Below, piece by piece: positions 54,037-63,904 of a DNA stretch of 64,000 nt (its first letter is position 1; each line of letters starts with the position of its first letter). Origin of the DNA: Odontesthes bonariensis (lineage: Eukaryota; Chordata; Actinopteri; Atheriniformes; Atherinopsidae). Both the position numbers and the translations under genes were made by a program. The stretch is from NCBI RefSeq assembly GCF_027942865.1, contig NC_134516.1, forward strand, positions 26,777,038 through 26,841,037, read 5' to 3'. The notes below the pieces were generated by a model. The model did no database searches. It worked only from the letters and a program-made list of their open reading frames with translations, and had not been told where the DNA came from.

Positions 54037-55795
54037 CAGGGGCGTATCTAGACATTTTGGGGCCCTAGGCAAAATATAGACATGGGGCCCTCATTTTTTA
54101 AATACACACATAAAACAAATTACCATCCCAATACCCTTACTTTAAATTGAGATTAAAGAATCGCAATAAACCAATACTGCACTGCCACTAACAATGGTAT
54201 CAACTCTCCACAGTAAAATCAGTTTCAGATTTCTCCAGCATTTGCCAAAATTAGATGTTTATTATTCAGATCAAACGAGAGAGAGAGCACGAGAGAGAGA
54301 GAGATTAGAATTTCCATGACACAAGTAAGTTACATGTGAAAATCAAATAATCTTTTCACTGCCAGAGATACAAAATGTTCTTTTGCTTAACAGAACTAAA
54401 ATACAAAATGGACATGAGTAAAACCACCATTTACATTTACCAATGAAAGGACCAACGAAAAGATTTTGTGTGTGGACAGGAATAACAGTGGTTCAGTGTT
54501 TGCTTTGAAAGCAAAATCAAGCCATAGGAATGATTTAGAAATTTGAGGACTTCCCAGCACTTTACAAAATTCCAGCATTATCCTAGAAGTAAAGTCCTCC
54601 CTCAAAGGCCTGCCTGCCAAAGTATTTTGTGAGTGCATGTGTACAGAATAACAACAATATATCAACAAGTAAATTGGGGATTTTTTAAAAGGCTTAGACA
54701 GGCTGGATATAGATAGTTAGAGCAAGCAACCTCTCCCCACACCCCTCTCTCTCTCTCTCTCGTGCCGGCGCAGTCCAAACGCGCATGGTGCACGAGTTAT
54801 TGTATTGCCTGCACGCTCTCACTCGCATTGAAAAAAAAAAACAAAAAAAAACAAACACTCCCTCGCACTGGGATGGCAGACCCCTTTTCAGGGGTGGCGG
54901 CTGCCACCCCGTGCCGCCCTGGTAGTTTCGCGCGTCTGAGAGTTTCTCACAGTCTGTTACTACGGTAACTGACCGTGAGGTTAAGTTACCTCTCTTTGTG
55001 AAACAGGCTAGAGTTAGCCCTCTTTCTCGGGGTTGAGTTACCTCCCTTTGTGAAACGGAAAACTCAGGGTTTCCCTCATTTCAGGGTTAACCAACTCAGA
55101 GTTTTCACTAAACCTGCTTCGTGAAACGGACCTCTGATCAATCATGGTGCATTATAAATAAATATAGCATTATAAATAAATATCCAAGTCAAGTATGTTT
55201 TGTGAATGATTACCTTCTCTCTTTCTCCCTATCTTCTTTTTCTCTGTCTGTATCCCTGTTACTCTTCATCTGTGTCCCTGGTTTGCCTTAAGCTCCTCTG
55301 CTTCACACCTGTCTCACTCATCTCTTCTTCATGTGCTTTTCCTGCCCTTTATCAGGTCTCATTCTCTCATTTTTTCAGCAGTGCATCTGCAATTCTTTTG
55401 TTCTCTGTCCGTTTCTTTCATTTAGCATTACCACTATCATAACTCCGCTTCATTTTTCACCGAGTCACACACAGTTCCCTCGCTTTGATTTGAAATCATG
55501 TTATGTCGCACATTGCTACGTCATCATATTCTGGACTAGTCCAATGCACAATGGATGGGGGCATGTGTGCTTGGACAATTATTATTTAGGCATTAGTTCG
55601 GTGTTATGCTGATATGTCTGGGTTTTTTTTCATAGAAATATGTTTTTTTACTTTACATAAGTAACAAATTAACATTGGTTTTTTTGTGTATTTACTTTGG
55701 CTGGGACGGTCAGATTTGGGGGCCCCTATGAAAGACAGATTTGGTTGGGGCCCTAGGCAAATGCCTAGGTTTGCCTAATGGGAGTTACACCACTG
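54037..55795. mobile_element. hAT-like non-autonomous element
   Basis: Ends CAGGGGCGTATCTAG and (right, reversed) CAGTGGTGTAACTCC with shared ggggccctaggca inner motif. Adjacent 8-mers gtgctgtc and gtagtgac agree at 5 of 8 positions, a decayed duplication at best. Inside: GA and TC runs (54277-54302, 54748-54762), a ggtggcggctgccacc palindrome (54893-54910) and a tttgtgaaac / cttcgtgaaacgga segment common to fish DNA elements. No coding sequence. Confidence 0.5.
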
Positions 55796-55860
55796 GTAGT
55801 GACATTCTTAACACAGCCATGATGTTAAAAGTGGTTATCAATAGAGGTTCTGTGGCTCAC

Positions 55861-56350
55861 CTTGTGATAGGCGCCGATAAATCTCTGAGTTCCGAAACAC
55901 TCGGGAGTCGTGGACCGAGCCGGGCCACTTTGCCACAACATTACTGATCAAATAGTCAGCATTGCAGACCATCTGAAATGATAAGATGTTAAACCAATTA
56001 ATGCACATCACAGGCAATGTACAGTGTTCATTAATTAACTTTATCAAAAGTCATGTTCACCTGTACATTGATGCTGTGGAAGTTTTTCCTTTTCACAAAA
56101 TCCCCCTCATGGCCACCTGAGGGGGATTTTATTTTGATGTGTGTGCAGTCCACTGCATCAATGACAATGGGGAAACCTGTAATACGATGCAATGAGTATC
56201 TTACTCTGAATGTTAACATTGTAATTGTAACTGTAATTTAAAAAAAAAAAAAATTCTTACCTGCAATCCTATAGAACTTGATGTCACAGAGTCTTCTATG
56301 CCCAGGGAAGGAGATGAAGATGCTTGCAAGTCCTTTATTTGCGTTTTTTA
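55861..56350 (-). CDS. Harbinger transposase (HARBI1-like), partial, three exons
   Basis: Nuclease that cuts and joins the element. Exon ending at 56261 reads IFISFPGHRRLCDIKFYRIA; exon 56176-56061 reads FPIVIDAVDCTHIKIKSP with the first catalytic Asp; exon 55972-55861 reads ADYLISNVVAKWPG and SVHDSRVFRN with the second. Introns 56260-56177 and 56060-55973 have GT-AG ends and keep frame. A fourth donor at 55860 (gtgagc) leads into missing sequence, so the last catalytic residue is absent. Start exon limits uncertain. Confidence 0.75.
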
Positions 56351-56606
56351 TTTCACTGCTAAAACAGTACAGGCAATGTGTGGGCAGGCACATTCTTAAT
56401 AAAAAGTTGCTGCCATGTCCATTTTGGTTGCTTGCTTGTGCTTGACTCAGAGCGCGGATCTCGAAAACACATGAGAAGCTATACAGAATCATACGCTGCG
56501 GACAGCACAGCTTTATGCCAATTACGCACACAGGCTCCACACCTCCACACGCATCGCGTCTGCAATCATAACTCATCAGGGGAAATCACATTTTGCCAAT
56601 ATTTTA

Positions 56607-56650
56607 GAGACCCCCCAACATTTCCCAAATCATGTTTTCAGGGGGGTCTC
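56607..56650. repeat. Perfect 10-bp inverted repeat GAGACCCCCC / GGGGGGTCTC
   Basis: Stem 56607-56616 and 56641-56650, 24-nt spacer, between the transposase and Myb exons. Confidence 0.6.
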
Positions 56651-56757
56651 TTGTCAGTTTCAGGGGGTCTCGGATCCCCCGAGTCCCCCGTAGTTCGAAC
56701 ACTGCCTAATTGTGATAATTTCAGTGGAGTGGTGAGTGTGATTTGTGCACTACTTAC

Positions 56758-56915
56758 GCATTCAGGCGGTCAGCAATGGTTTCCCACGCTTGTTCCCTTT
56801 GTTTTTTAACTGTGGCAGTATTTCCTTTTTGTTTTATTTTCTCCGTCACCTCTTCATATACTTCCATTAATAATTATTGCTCAGCTGGGGAGAAATACGC
56901 CGCCCTTGTTGCCAT
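56758..56915 (-). pseudogene. Harbinger Myb/SANT-like DNA-binding protein, first exon
   Basis: Reads MATRAAYFSPAEQ, an in-frame TAA, then LLMEVYEEV, TEKIKQKGNTATVKKQREQAW and ETIADRLNA, ending at a GTAAGT donor. Harbinger elements encode such a Myb-like partner that brings the transposase to DNA. One stop breaks this copy. Confidence 0.65.
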
Positions 56916-57320
56916 GGTGAATCATTGAATCTATGATCGATCGTGGGGTCTATTTAAGAAGCAGCACTTATCCAGGATCGCTTTCAGCTGGCTTAATGAA
57001 TCCGTGTCTGCTCATCCTGGATTGGCCTTTGTGCTACCAACTAAGCCTGGGCGCCCATGTTTTGGATTACTTGAACCTGGCTAAGTAATTCATCCTGGAT
57101 GTCTAAATCCTACTTTTGTGCAACGCGCCCCTGCACAGATTGATCTCTGAAGACACAACTCCTTCCTCTCACATATTTCGAAGACTGACCATTTCTAACA
57201 AACAAACAAAAAAGCTTTTTCTTGATCGTCATATCTTAGGTCTCTCTCAGGAGTTGAAGTCCTTCATGAAAATGATGATTTGTAACCATTGAATATCAAA
57301 GATGAACATACATGTATGTC

Positions 57321-57403
57321 GTTGTCGTGGCCGAGAGGTTAAGGTGGATGGATTTGAAATCCATTGGGGTCTCCCCGCGCAGGTTTGAGTCCTGCTGACA
57401 ACG
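57321..57403 (+). pseudogene. tRNA-Ser(TGA), block 2 copy 1
   Basis: 83 nt: one extra G before the anticodon stem (aaggtggatgg), C56 to T. Confidence 0.7.
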
Positions 57404-57706
57404 ATAACTTTATTGACTCAGGGTTGCGAAAAGTTAACATGGAAAGAACCACAAGTTCTTTGACCATTTGATGAAACAAAACAGAGGGCAGATGTGTCTT
57501 TTATCACATGAACTCCTGCACAGATTGATCTCTGAAGACACAGCTCCTTCCTCTGACCCATTTTGAAATATTGACCATTTCTAACAAACAAACAAAAAAG
57601 CTTTTTCTTGTTAGCCATAACTTAGGTCTGTCTCAGGAGTTGAATTCCTTCATGAAAATGATAATTTGTAACCGTTGAATGTCAAAGGTGAACAGGAGTG
57701 TATGTC

Positions 57707-57788
57707 GTTGTCGTGGCCGAGAGGTTAAGGCGATGGATTTGAAATCCATTGGTGTCTCCCCGCGTAGGTTCAAATCCTGCCGACAAAG
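57707..57788 (+). tRNA. tRNA-Ser(TGA), block 2 copy 2
   Basis: T arm good; acceptor end GACAAAG loses one pair; variable arm ttggtgtctcc changed. Confidence 0.75.
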
Positions 57789-58092
57789 ATAACATTATTG
57801 ACTCAGGGTTGCGAAAAGTTAACCTGGAAAGAACCACAAGTTCCTTGGACCATTTGATTAAACAAAACAAAGACCAGATAGCATTTTGATCACATGAACT
57901 CCTGCACAGATTGATCTCTGAAGACACAGCTCCTTCCTCTGACCCATTTCGAAAGATTGACCATTTCTAACAAACAAACAAAAAAGCTTTTCCTTTATCG
58001 TCATAACTTAGGTCTGTCTCAGGAGTTGAAGTCCTTCATGAAAATGATGATTTGTAACCGTTGAATGTCAAAGATGAACATACATGTATGTC

Positions 58093-58174
58093 GTTGTCGT
58101 GGCCGAGAGGTTAAGGCGATGGATTAGAAATCCATTGGGGTCTCCCCGCGCAGGTTAGAGTCCTGCCGACAACG
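58093..58174 (+). tRNA. tRNA-Ser(AGA), block 2 copy 3
   Basis: Good acceptor; C56 to A. Confidence 0.78.
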
Positions 58175-58478
58175 ATAACATTATTGACTCAGGGTTGCTT
58201 AAAGTTAACCCCGGAAAGAAGCACAAGTTCTTTGACCATTTGATGAAACGAAACAGAGGGCAGACATGTCTTTGATCACATGAACTCTTTCACAGATTGA
58301 TCTCTGAAGACACAGCTCCTTCCTCTGACCCATTTTGAAAGATTGACCATTTCTAACAAACAAACAAAAAAGCTTTTTCTTGATCGTCATATCTTAGGTC
58401 TCTCTCAGGAGTTGAAGTCCTTCATGAAAATGATGATTTGTAACCGATGAATGTCAAAGGTGAACATACATGTATGTC

Positions 58479-58560
58479 GTTGTCGTGGCCGAGAGGTTAA
58501 GGCGATGGATTAGAAATCCATTGGGGTGTCCCTGCGTAGGTTTAAATCCTGCCGACAACA
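58479..58560 (+). tRNA. tRNA-Ser(AGA), block 2 copy 4
   Basis: C56 to T; discriminator A (gacaaca). Confidence 0.75.
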
Positions 58561-58596
58561 ATAACACTATTGACTCAGGGTTGCGAAAAGTTAACT

Positions 58597-59672
58597 TCAG
58601 ACTTTTGCTGCACAACGCCTCTTGGTGTAAAATGCAGTGAAAGTTCCAGAATACCTGGTCTGGGTTAGCCTCTCGTACCTTTTCTCTCAACTTGACGACA
58701 ACTCCGGCCTTTCTTCCTACCATGGAAGGTGCACCATCCATAGCCACACTGATAGCGCGACTCCAGTCCACCTCCAGATTGTCAAGGGCCCCGACAAGGC
58801 TAACAAACACGTCGTTAGCCTTAGTCGTGTCTGTCATGGGTACCACGGAAACAAACTCCTCCGTGACATTCAAGGCAGCATCCACTCCGCGAATAAATAT
58901 CGCCAACTGAGCCGTATCAGTCACATCAGTGCTCTCGTCAAGAGCAATGGAGAACGCGACGAAGGATTTAATCTTTTCTTTAAGTTGGCTATGCAAGTCG
59001 CTGGAGAGCTCTTCCACTCTCTCGGTCACTGTAGGTCGGGATAAGCTGATGTTCGCGAGAGCTTGTCGATTTTCTGAACACACTAGCTCGGCTGCCTTTA
59101 TCATGCACGTCCTCACGAATTCGCCCTCAGAGAAAGGCTTGGAAGCTTTGGCTATCTCCCATGCGATGACATAGCTCGCCTTCACTGCCCATAAACATGA
59201 AATAAAATGTTAAGTTAGTATTGAGAATGAGGAGTCACGGTCGGCCATGTTGGCAGGAGACGCTGTTGGTTGCCAGGGGCAACGCCATCAGAACTTAACG
59301 GAGGCGCGCCGAGACAGAAATCCCCATTCGAAAACAGCTGCAGTTAACGTAAAAATAAGAATTTGAGAAGATATACAATTAAAACGAACCTTCATATGTC
59401 TCTCGGCATTTCGAGAAAGCCACTTGCTGTTTTTGGAGGGATGAGGCTAGCTCGTTTAGCTTTTGTGTCCTACGTTGCCCTGTGTAGTCGTTGTACTTCT
59501 CCTGATGGGTCTCGTAATGTCGTCTGATGTTGTACTCCTTTGGCACAGCCACTTGTTGCGAACAAATTAAACACACTGGTTTGCCCCTCACTTCCCAAAA
59601 GAAATACTTTTCTTTCCATCTCTCCTGAAAGATTCTACATTCAGAGTCAACCTTCCGCTTTTTAGACAACAT
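58597..59672 (-). pseudogene. hAT-derived gene (GTF2IRD2/ZMYM-like transposase), 3'-truncated
   Basis: Exon 1 (59672-59400) starts MLSKKRKVDSECRIFQERW and holds a zinc finger CLICSQQVAVPKEYNIRRHYETH. A 215-bp intron (59399-59185, GT-AG) joins TYE to VKASYVIAWEIAKASKPF in frame. Exon 2 carries hAT catalytic-domain motifs FVAFSIALDESTDVTD, AISVAMDGAPSMVG and FHCILHQEALCSK. Coding is clean up to 58597, where the sequence turns into a tRNA-Ser unit, so the C-terminal half is lost. Resembles hAT copies domesticated in GTF2IRD2 and relatives; whether this was a transposon or a host gene is open. Confidence 0.75.
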
Positions 59673-59708
59673 CCTTCCTGACTGATGTCGCGCGACTCGT
59701 CAGTTAGA

Positions 59709-59772
59709 ACCTTGGACAGTGCACGCGCTGCCGGTCTCTGTTGCAGCGCGTGCACTGGTCTCTGTCCAAGGT
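59709..59772. repeat. Long hairpin upstream of the hAT-derived gene
   Basis: ACCTTGGACAG plus TGCACGCGCTG (59709-59730) pair with CAGCGCGTGCA (59744-59754) and CTGTCCAAGGT (59762-59772): 22 bp with a 13-nt loop and a one-sided 7-nt bulge. Confidence 0.75.
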
Positions 59773-59846
59773 ACTGAGACCGGCACGAGCGAGGGACAAA
59801 CTGTTGGATTACGTGGAAATTAATTAAATGAATATTATACTTAAAA

Positions 59847-60682
59847 CCATTAACACTCTGGGGTCTAATGCCCACCGGTGGGCATTTTTGACACATCTCC
59901 AAAAACACATCTGTAACTCTGTGAGTTTTTGTCATTCTAACATATAAGTGACACCATTAAAAACCTTGAAACTTCTAGTTTTCAAATATATATATTTTAA
60001 AAATAAATTATATAGCTGGCCCTTTTTAAAGAGAGTGAACAGAAATCTTTGGATTTTCTGTAGTCGCAGACTGCAGCAGCTTCCTCTGCCACACCTATTG
60101 CTATTCACATGTAAAGTACCAGGTGATTGAGTGGCTATTCACAGGTTAGAACACGTCCCATTCAGCCAGCATGTGGGGGAAGGCAGCAATGTCCTGCCAG
60201 TGACAGACAATTATCACATGGAGAGTGACAGGGGGGTGGGGGGAATCAGGGGTGTTACGCACCCATCTAACTAGTATTCAACTAACAGAGACACTGACTG
60301 GAGTTACAAAAACTTTTTTACAGTTTGTGTGAAAACAACAAAACATATCTGACTGCACTTTTTACTTTTATGCAGCCAACACTTTTGTTTACAAGGTTCA
60401 ACCTTCAAAAGTCTTGGCTAGATTTATTTATAGTGCGTTTTCTTGCACTGTTTGAAGACTTCTAAAACTTGTTTTTTTGTACAGTTGTGTTTCCCCTCAA
60501 TTGAAATAAAACTTGTTTGTATTACATTCACTCACTCTCATATTGTTTTTTGTTAGGCTTTTCAGAATACAACCATATGTGTCACTTTTGCATAGATGTT
60601 TACAGTTGCTTGAAATACTTGAAAATGTCAAGGTGATGACAACTGCCTCAAAGTCTCTGAAAAGGCCTTGGACACAATGGGA
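59847..60682. mobile_element. Possible TTAA-flanked non-autonomous element
   Basis: Bounded by ttaacactctggggtctaa and gacacaatgggattaa; ends only weakly inverted. Has a gcccaccggtgggc palindrome near the left end. piggyBac is conceivable, evidence thin. No other content in this stretch. Confidence 0.3.
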
Positions 60683-60900
60683 TTAAGGATCAAAAAACAA
60701 AAGTAGATTTGAATTTGTTGATAATAGTATTATTTATTTTAAAAAAAACAAAAAACTTCTCAACCACTGATGTAACCGGGCCGGTTGTGATGTCCATTCG
60801 GGCCGGTTCCAGCCCGCGGGCCGTTACCATGGCATCAGTGCCATAGACCAATTCTAACTTGTTTAAAGAGGTAAAATATGTCTCCTTTAATACTCATAAA
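60683..60900. other. Spacer with gggccggtt motifs
   Basis: A ggccggttgtgatg ... ggccggttccagcccgcgggcc segment at 60779-60822 looks like the end of a DNA element; not assigned. Confidence 0.3.
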
Positions 60901-61122
60901 AGCTGCCATTTTCGCTCAGCAGCTAGGGATTCGCCAAAGTCCGTTTCACACCATAGCATCAGAAAATATTTTGAAAACCTGAAAAAATTGACTTTACATG
61001 TCAAGAATAGCAGATGAGGCTCCCCTCCTATCCATAATTATGAATATGTTGATGTTGCTATCATTAACGTGCAGTCATACATCTTCACACAAGGGTGAAA
61101 TAAATAAAGGAGGAGCAAGTAA

Positions 61123-61195
61123 TGTTTCCGCTCAGTTTCGAACTGAGGACCTTTCGCGTGTTAGGCGAACGTGATAACCACTACACTACGGAAAC
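61123..61195 (-). tRNA. tRNA-Val(AAC), inverted copy
   Basis: 73 nt, loop CTAACAC; T stem CTCAG/CTGAG fully paired. Confidence 0.95.
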
Positions 61196-61531
61196 TGGAG
61201 CCATGCCTATTCACTAGTGTTCCAGAAGCAAAAGAATGAGGTAAGTTTTCCCAAATTTTGTTGCTAGCGGAAAGAGTTTGTGGAGTCGCAACAAATTGAG
61301 TCAGAAGTGGGATTGTAACACACTCCTCTGGGAGAGCATGGATAAATAGAAGCATCGTAAATGAACATGCAAGAAGAAACCAAAAAAGATTCAACTAGCA
61401 ACACAGAGGTGTGACATCACATACCACAGATCCTCTCAGCTGGAATCGTGCACTCTGGTGTCCTTTCACAACTGACTAGCCTACTCAACTCATCTTCTTT
61501 CCAGAACACAACCATGACAGCACACACCTGA

Positions 61532-61603
61532 AGGTTCCACCGAGATTTGGACTCGGATCACTGGATTCAGAGTCCAGAGTGCTGACCTTTACACCATGGA
61601 ACC
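61532..61603 (-). tRNA. tRNA-Gln(CTG), inverted copy
   Basis: 72 nt, loop CTCTGAA; T loop TCCAAAT departs from TTCAAAT at T55, a weakness in the B box. Confidence 0.85.
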
Positions 61604-61660
61604 CCTTCCACAGTCGATTTACTCTCTCAGTCATGCAAATGCTTGACAATTCGCTGGTCA

Positions 61661-61716
61661 AAGGTTAGAATCCGCCTGTCAAGCGGAGGAACAGGATTCG
61701 ATTCCTTGATGGAAGG
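61661..61716 (+). pseudogene. tRNA-Asp(GTC)-like 3' remnant, inverted copy
   Basis: Same anticodon and T arms as the other two remnants; 5' part again unrecognisable. Confidence 0.6.
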
Positions 61717-62180
61717 TTGGCATGTGATTGCTGCTGCTTGTGCTTTTTTGTTTGTGTGTTTGTTCTCTGCTTGTCTGCTTACAGGTGCTCCTGGTGCCTC
61801 TAAGGCTGGATTCCCCACAAAAGCCTTGGATTGTCTTCAGTTTTGTTTTTACAGGTGTAGCAGCTGGTTGTCTGATTTTTCATTGTTTTCTATGTTTGTC
61901 TCTTCATATTTCTGTTCCTTTTTTTCCCTTCTTCGCTCTCCCTCTCTCTCTGTCCCCCGGTCCGGTTCGGCACTATCACACTATCACATCATGTTAAGTA
62001 TTGTAACAAAAATAAATAAATAAATAAGGAGTTGATGGGCATCAAGGGGAGCTTTACATTCATAAAGCTTCCCTTGGTATAGCAAATGTGTTTGGCATAA
62101 ACGGTATTCAGATTACAATTCTGCTGCCATAATGCTGGACAGGACTAGGGGTTTAAAAAGAAAAAAAGAAGTGAGTGCTC
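61717..62180. other. Unassigned sequence, probable LINE tail
   Basis: Pyrimidine-rich stretch with ctctctctctgtcccccggtcc and an aaataaataaataaat end at 62010-62027, typical of a LINE 3' terminus; a short aaggggagcttta/taaagcttccctt hairpin at 62044-62075. Family not named. Confidence 0.35.
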
Positions 62181-62189
62181 ATCAAACAC

Positions 62190-62450
62190 AGCTCCAAAGC
62201 AGTCCCCAGGTCAGAGCCAGCCTTCTTTAGCAGTTTGCTCAGTTTCTTTGAGTCGCTGGCTCTGATGCTGCTGCCACAGCAGATGCTGCTGAAGATAGAT
62301 GGCACTCTGCACCACAGACTTATAAGAGATATGCAACAGGTAAACTCCCAGGTGTTCCTCAGCCACCTCTTCTCCTGGGATGGAGACGCTGTTTGGCTTA
62401 TTGGTGCTCCTCCTAAAATCAGCAGCTGAGGTAATTATTCCCACACCAGG
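62190..62450 (-). mobile_element. LINE reverse-transcriptase fragment
   Basis: Minus strand reads DFRRSTNKPNSVSIPGEE, then LGVYLLH and YKSVVQSAIYLQQHLLW, the same part of the same LINE type as 31920-32105 but in opposite orientation; frames broken. Confidence 0.6.
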
Positions 62451-63514
62451 CCACACAGTGGCTGCCCACCTCCCTGCCTCTTGTCCTTCCTTCCCTGGTT
62501 ACCTGTCAGATTTTATTACTCATTTTAAAAGCTTTGAATAGTTGGACGGTTGCCTCTGTCTATGATCTGTGAACTCCTTACTCCCCTGATTGCTGCTCAC
62601 ACGGCCCACTGTTTAATATAACTGACCTGTTCATTAGATGGAAATGAATCCCTGCATACTCCTAAAAATCACTTTATTTTGAGGCTTTTTCTTCAAATTA
62701 AAACCCCACTTTCATAATTACTCGGGACTCTTTGCAAAATGCAAATAAAGCCAGAAAGATATGATCTTAGAACTATTAAAAAGTTCTATCTAATTAGAAA
62801 TAGTGCAAGTTCGGTGCCATCTGTTGGTTTCCTTAGCGAGGAAATAGTTTTTGAATTGTTCTGTATGAATGAATTGGATTCATTCTGAATTCATTCTGAA
62901 CAGTATTATAATTACAATGAATTGAACTCCAATTGGCCTGAATTGGACTTTATCACTGAAGTGCCCTGAGATGACATTTGTTGTAATTGTAATAGTTTAT
63001 TTTGGCAACATTTTAAACAAACTGACATTATTCTGTCTTGGGAAACACTGCTGGTGGAAAACATGATACTGGCTGCTGAAAAACTGGCAGAAGTGGACCT
63101 TCCAACGTGACAGTGACAGGAAGTAATCAGCTGAAGTCGTCCAGAGATTAACAGAGAACACAAATCAACATTCTGGAATCCGGACTTCACTTCCATCCAG
63201 AATCTGTGGTTGGAACCACAGACCAGAAGAGACAGAACAGAAGCCTTCACAAAGCTGTGATGTCATCACTGTAGTGACATCACAAGCGATGTCATCTCTG
63301 ATCTTGTTTGACATCACAAAGTTTCTACAGGCCAGACATTTTCACTGCTTTTTCACAGCTGGTCAGGAGTTTATCTGAAGAAACACGTCCAGTTTCTGAA
63401 GCATATTTGAAAGTCACAGCAAACGGTTTTCACATCGCCTAAAAAACACTTAATTATTATCTTAAATAGTCATTTTAACAAGCACTTAGAAACAACGCTT
63501 ACTGTTTCCCTTCC
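62451..63514. other. Unassigned sequence
   Basis: No gene recognised. Contains the palindrome tgtgatgtca...tgacatcaca at 63256-63284 and gaattcattctgaa repeats near 62880. Confidence 0.35.
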
Positions 63515-63518
63515 TTAA

Positions 63519-63904
63519 AGCTATGGTAGGTAATCCTAAAGAGCTAGCAAGAGAGCTAGCAAGATTCGAAAGTGTCCCCTCCTCTAAGCTCCATCCCCCC
63601 CCCCCCCATTCCGTCAGTGCTTCATCCAAAGCCGGTAGAACCGCATGCGCACATGGAGCAGGGAGCCGGCAGAGGGGGGCGTAGGCAGAAAGCAGAGGCA
63701 TCTGATTGGTTTTTTGTAGGCGACCAATCCGAGACGCTGATCTCAGATTGGTCAGCTTTTTCTCAGTCCTGCAGCTGCCACAGAGGTCTGATTATTTTTG
63801 TCCCTTTTTCTAAATACATCTTGTATAGATTTCTCTCAGGATAGACGGACCATTTCACCCAGTATTACAAAATGTGTTTCTGAACAGGATTACCAACCAT
63901 GTCT
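63519..63904. mobile_element. 386-bp MITE flanked by TTAA
   Basis: Ends AGCTATGGTAGGTAATCCT and AGGATTACCAACCATGTCT are inverted repeats with few mismatches, flanked by TTAA at 63515-63518 and 63905-63908. Non-coding; a second TTAA-type element besides the one in LINE copy 2, with different ends. Confidence 0.65.

Larger units (their letters stand above)
55796..57131 (-). mobile_element. PIF/Harbinger element, 3' side missing
   Basis: Holds transposase exons and a Myb/SANT-like gene, both on minus. The right end gggcgcgttgcac (reversed) abuts a tRNA-Ser unit at 57132. The matching left end is not present, the hAT-like element taking its place. Confidence 0.75.
57132..58596 (+). repeat. Second tRNA-Ser block, four units
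   Basis: Same 384-bp unit as 39950-51257 but more diverged, with its own flank variant (gaacatacatgtatgtc). Starts mid-unit against the Harbinger end and stops mid-unit against a hAT-derived gene. Confidence 0.92.
60905..61716. repeat. Inverted copy of the Gln/Val/Asp unit
   Basis: Mirror image of the 923-bp repeat at 52.1-54.0 kb, with tRNAs on the opposite strands and a shortened Gln-Asp gap. Confidence 0.88.

Noticed and set aside
54396-55612. Several open frames of 68-93 aa
   Set aside because: Inside the hAT-like non-autonomous element, low complexity, no domain.
56378-56809. 143-aa plus-strand open frame
   Set aside because: Antisense to the Harbinger exons and the spacer between them.
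63486-63844. Open frames of 71 and 90 aa near the right edge
   Set aside because: Both lie within the TTAA-flanked MITE and have no recognisable domain.
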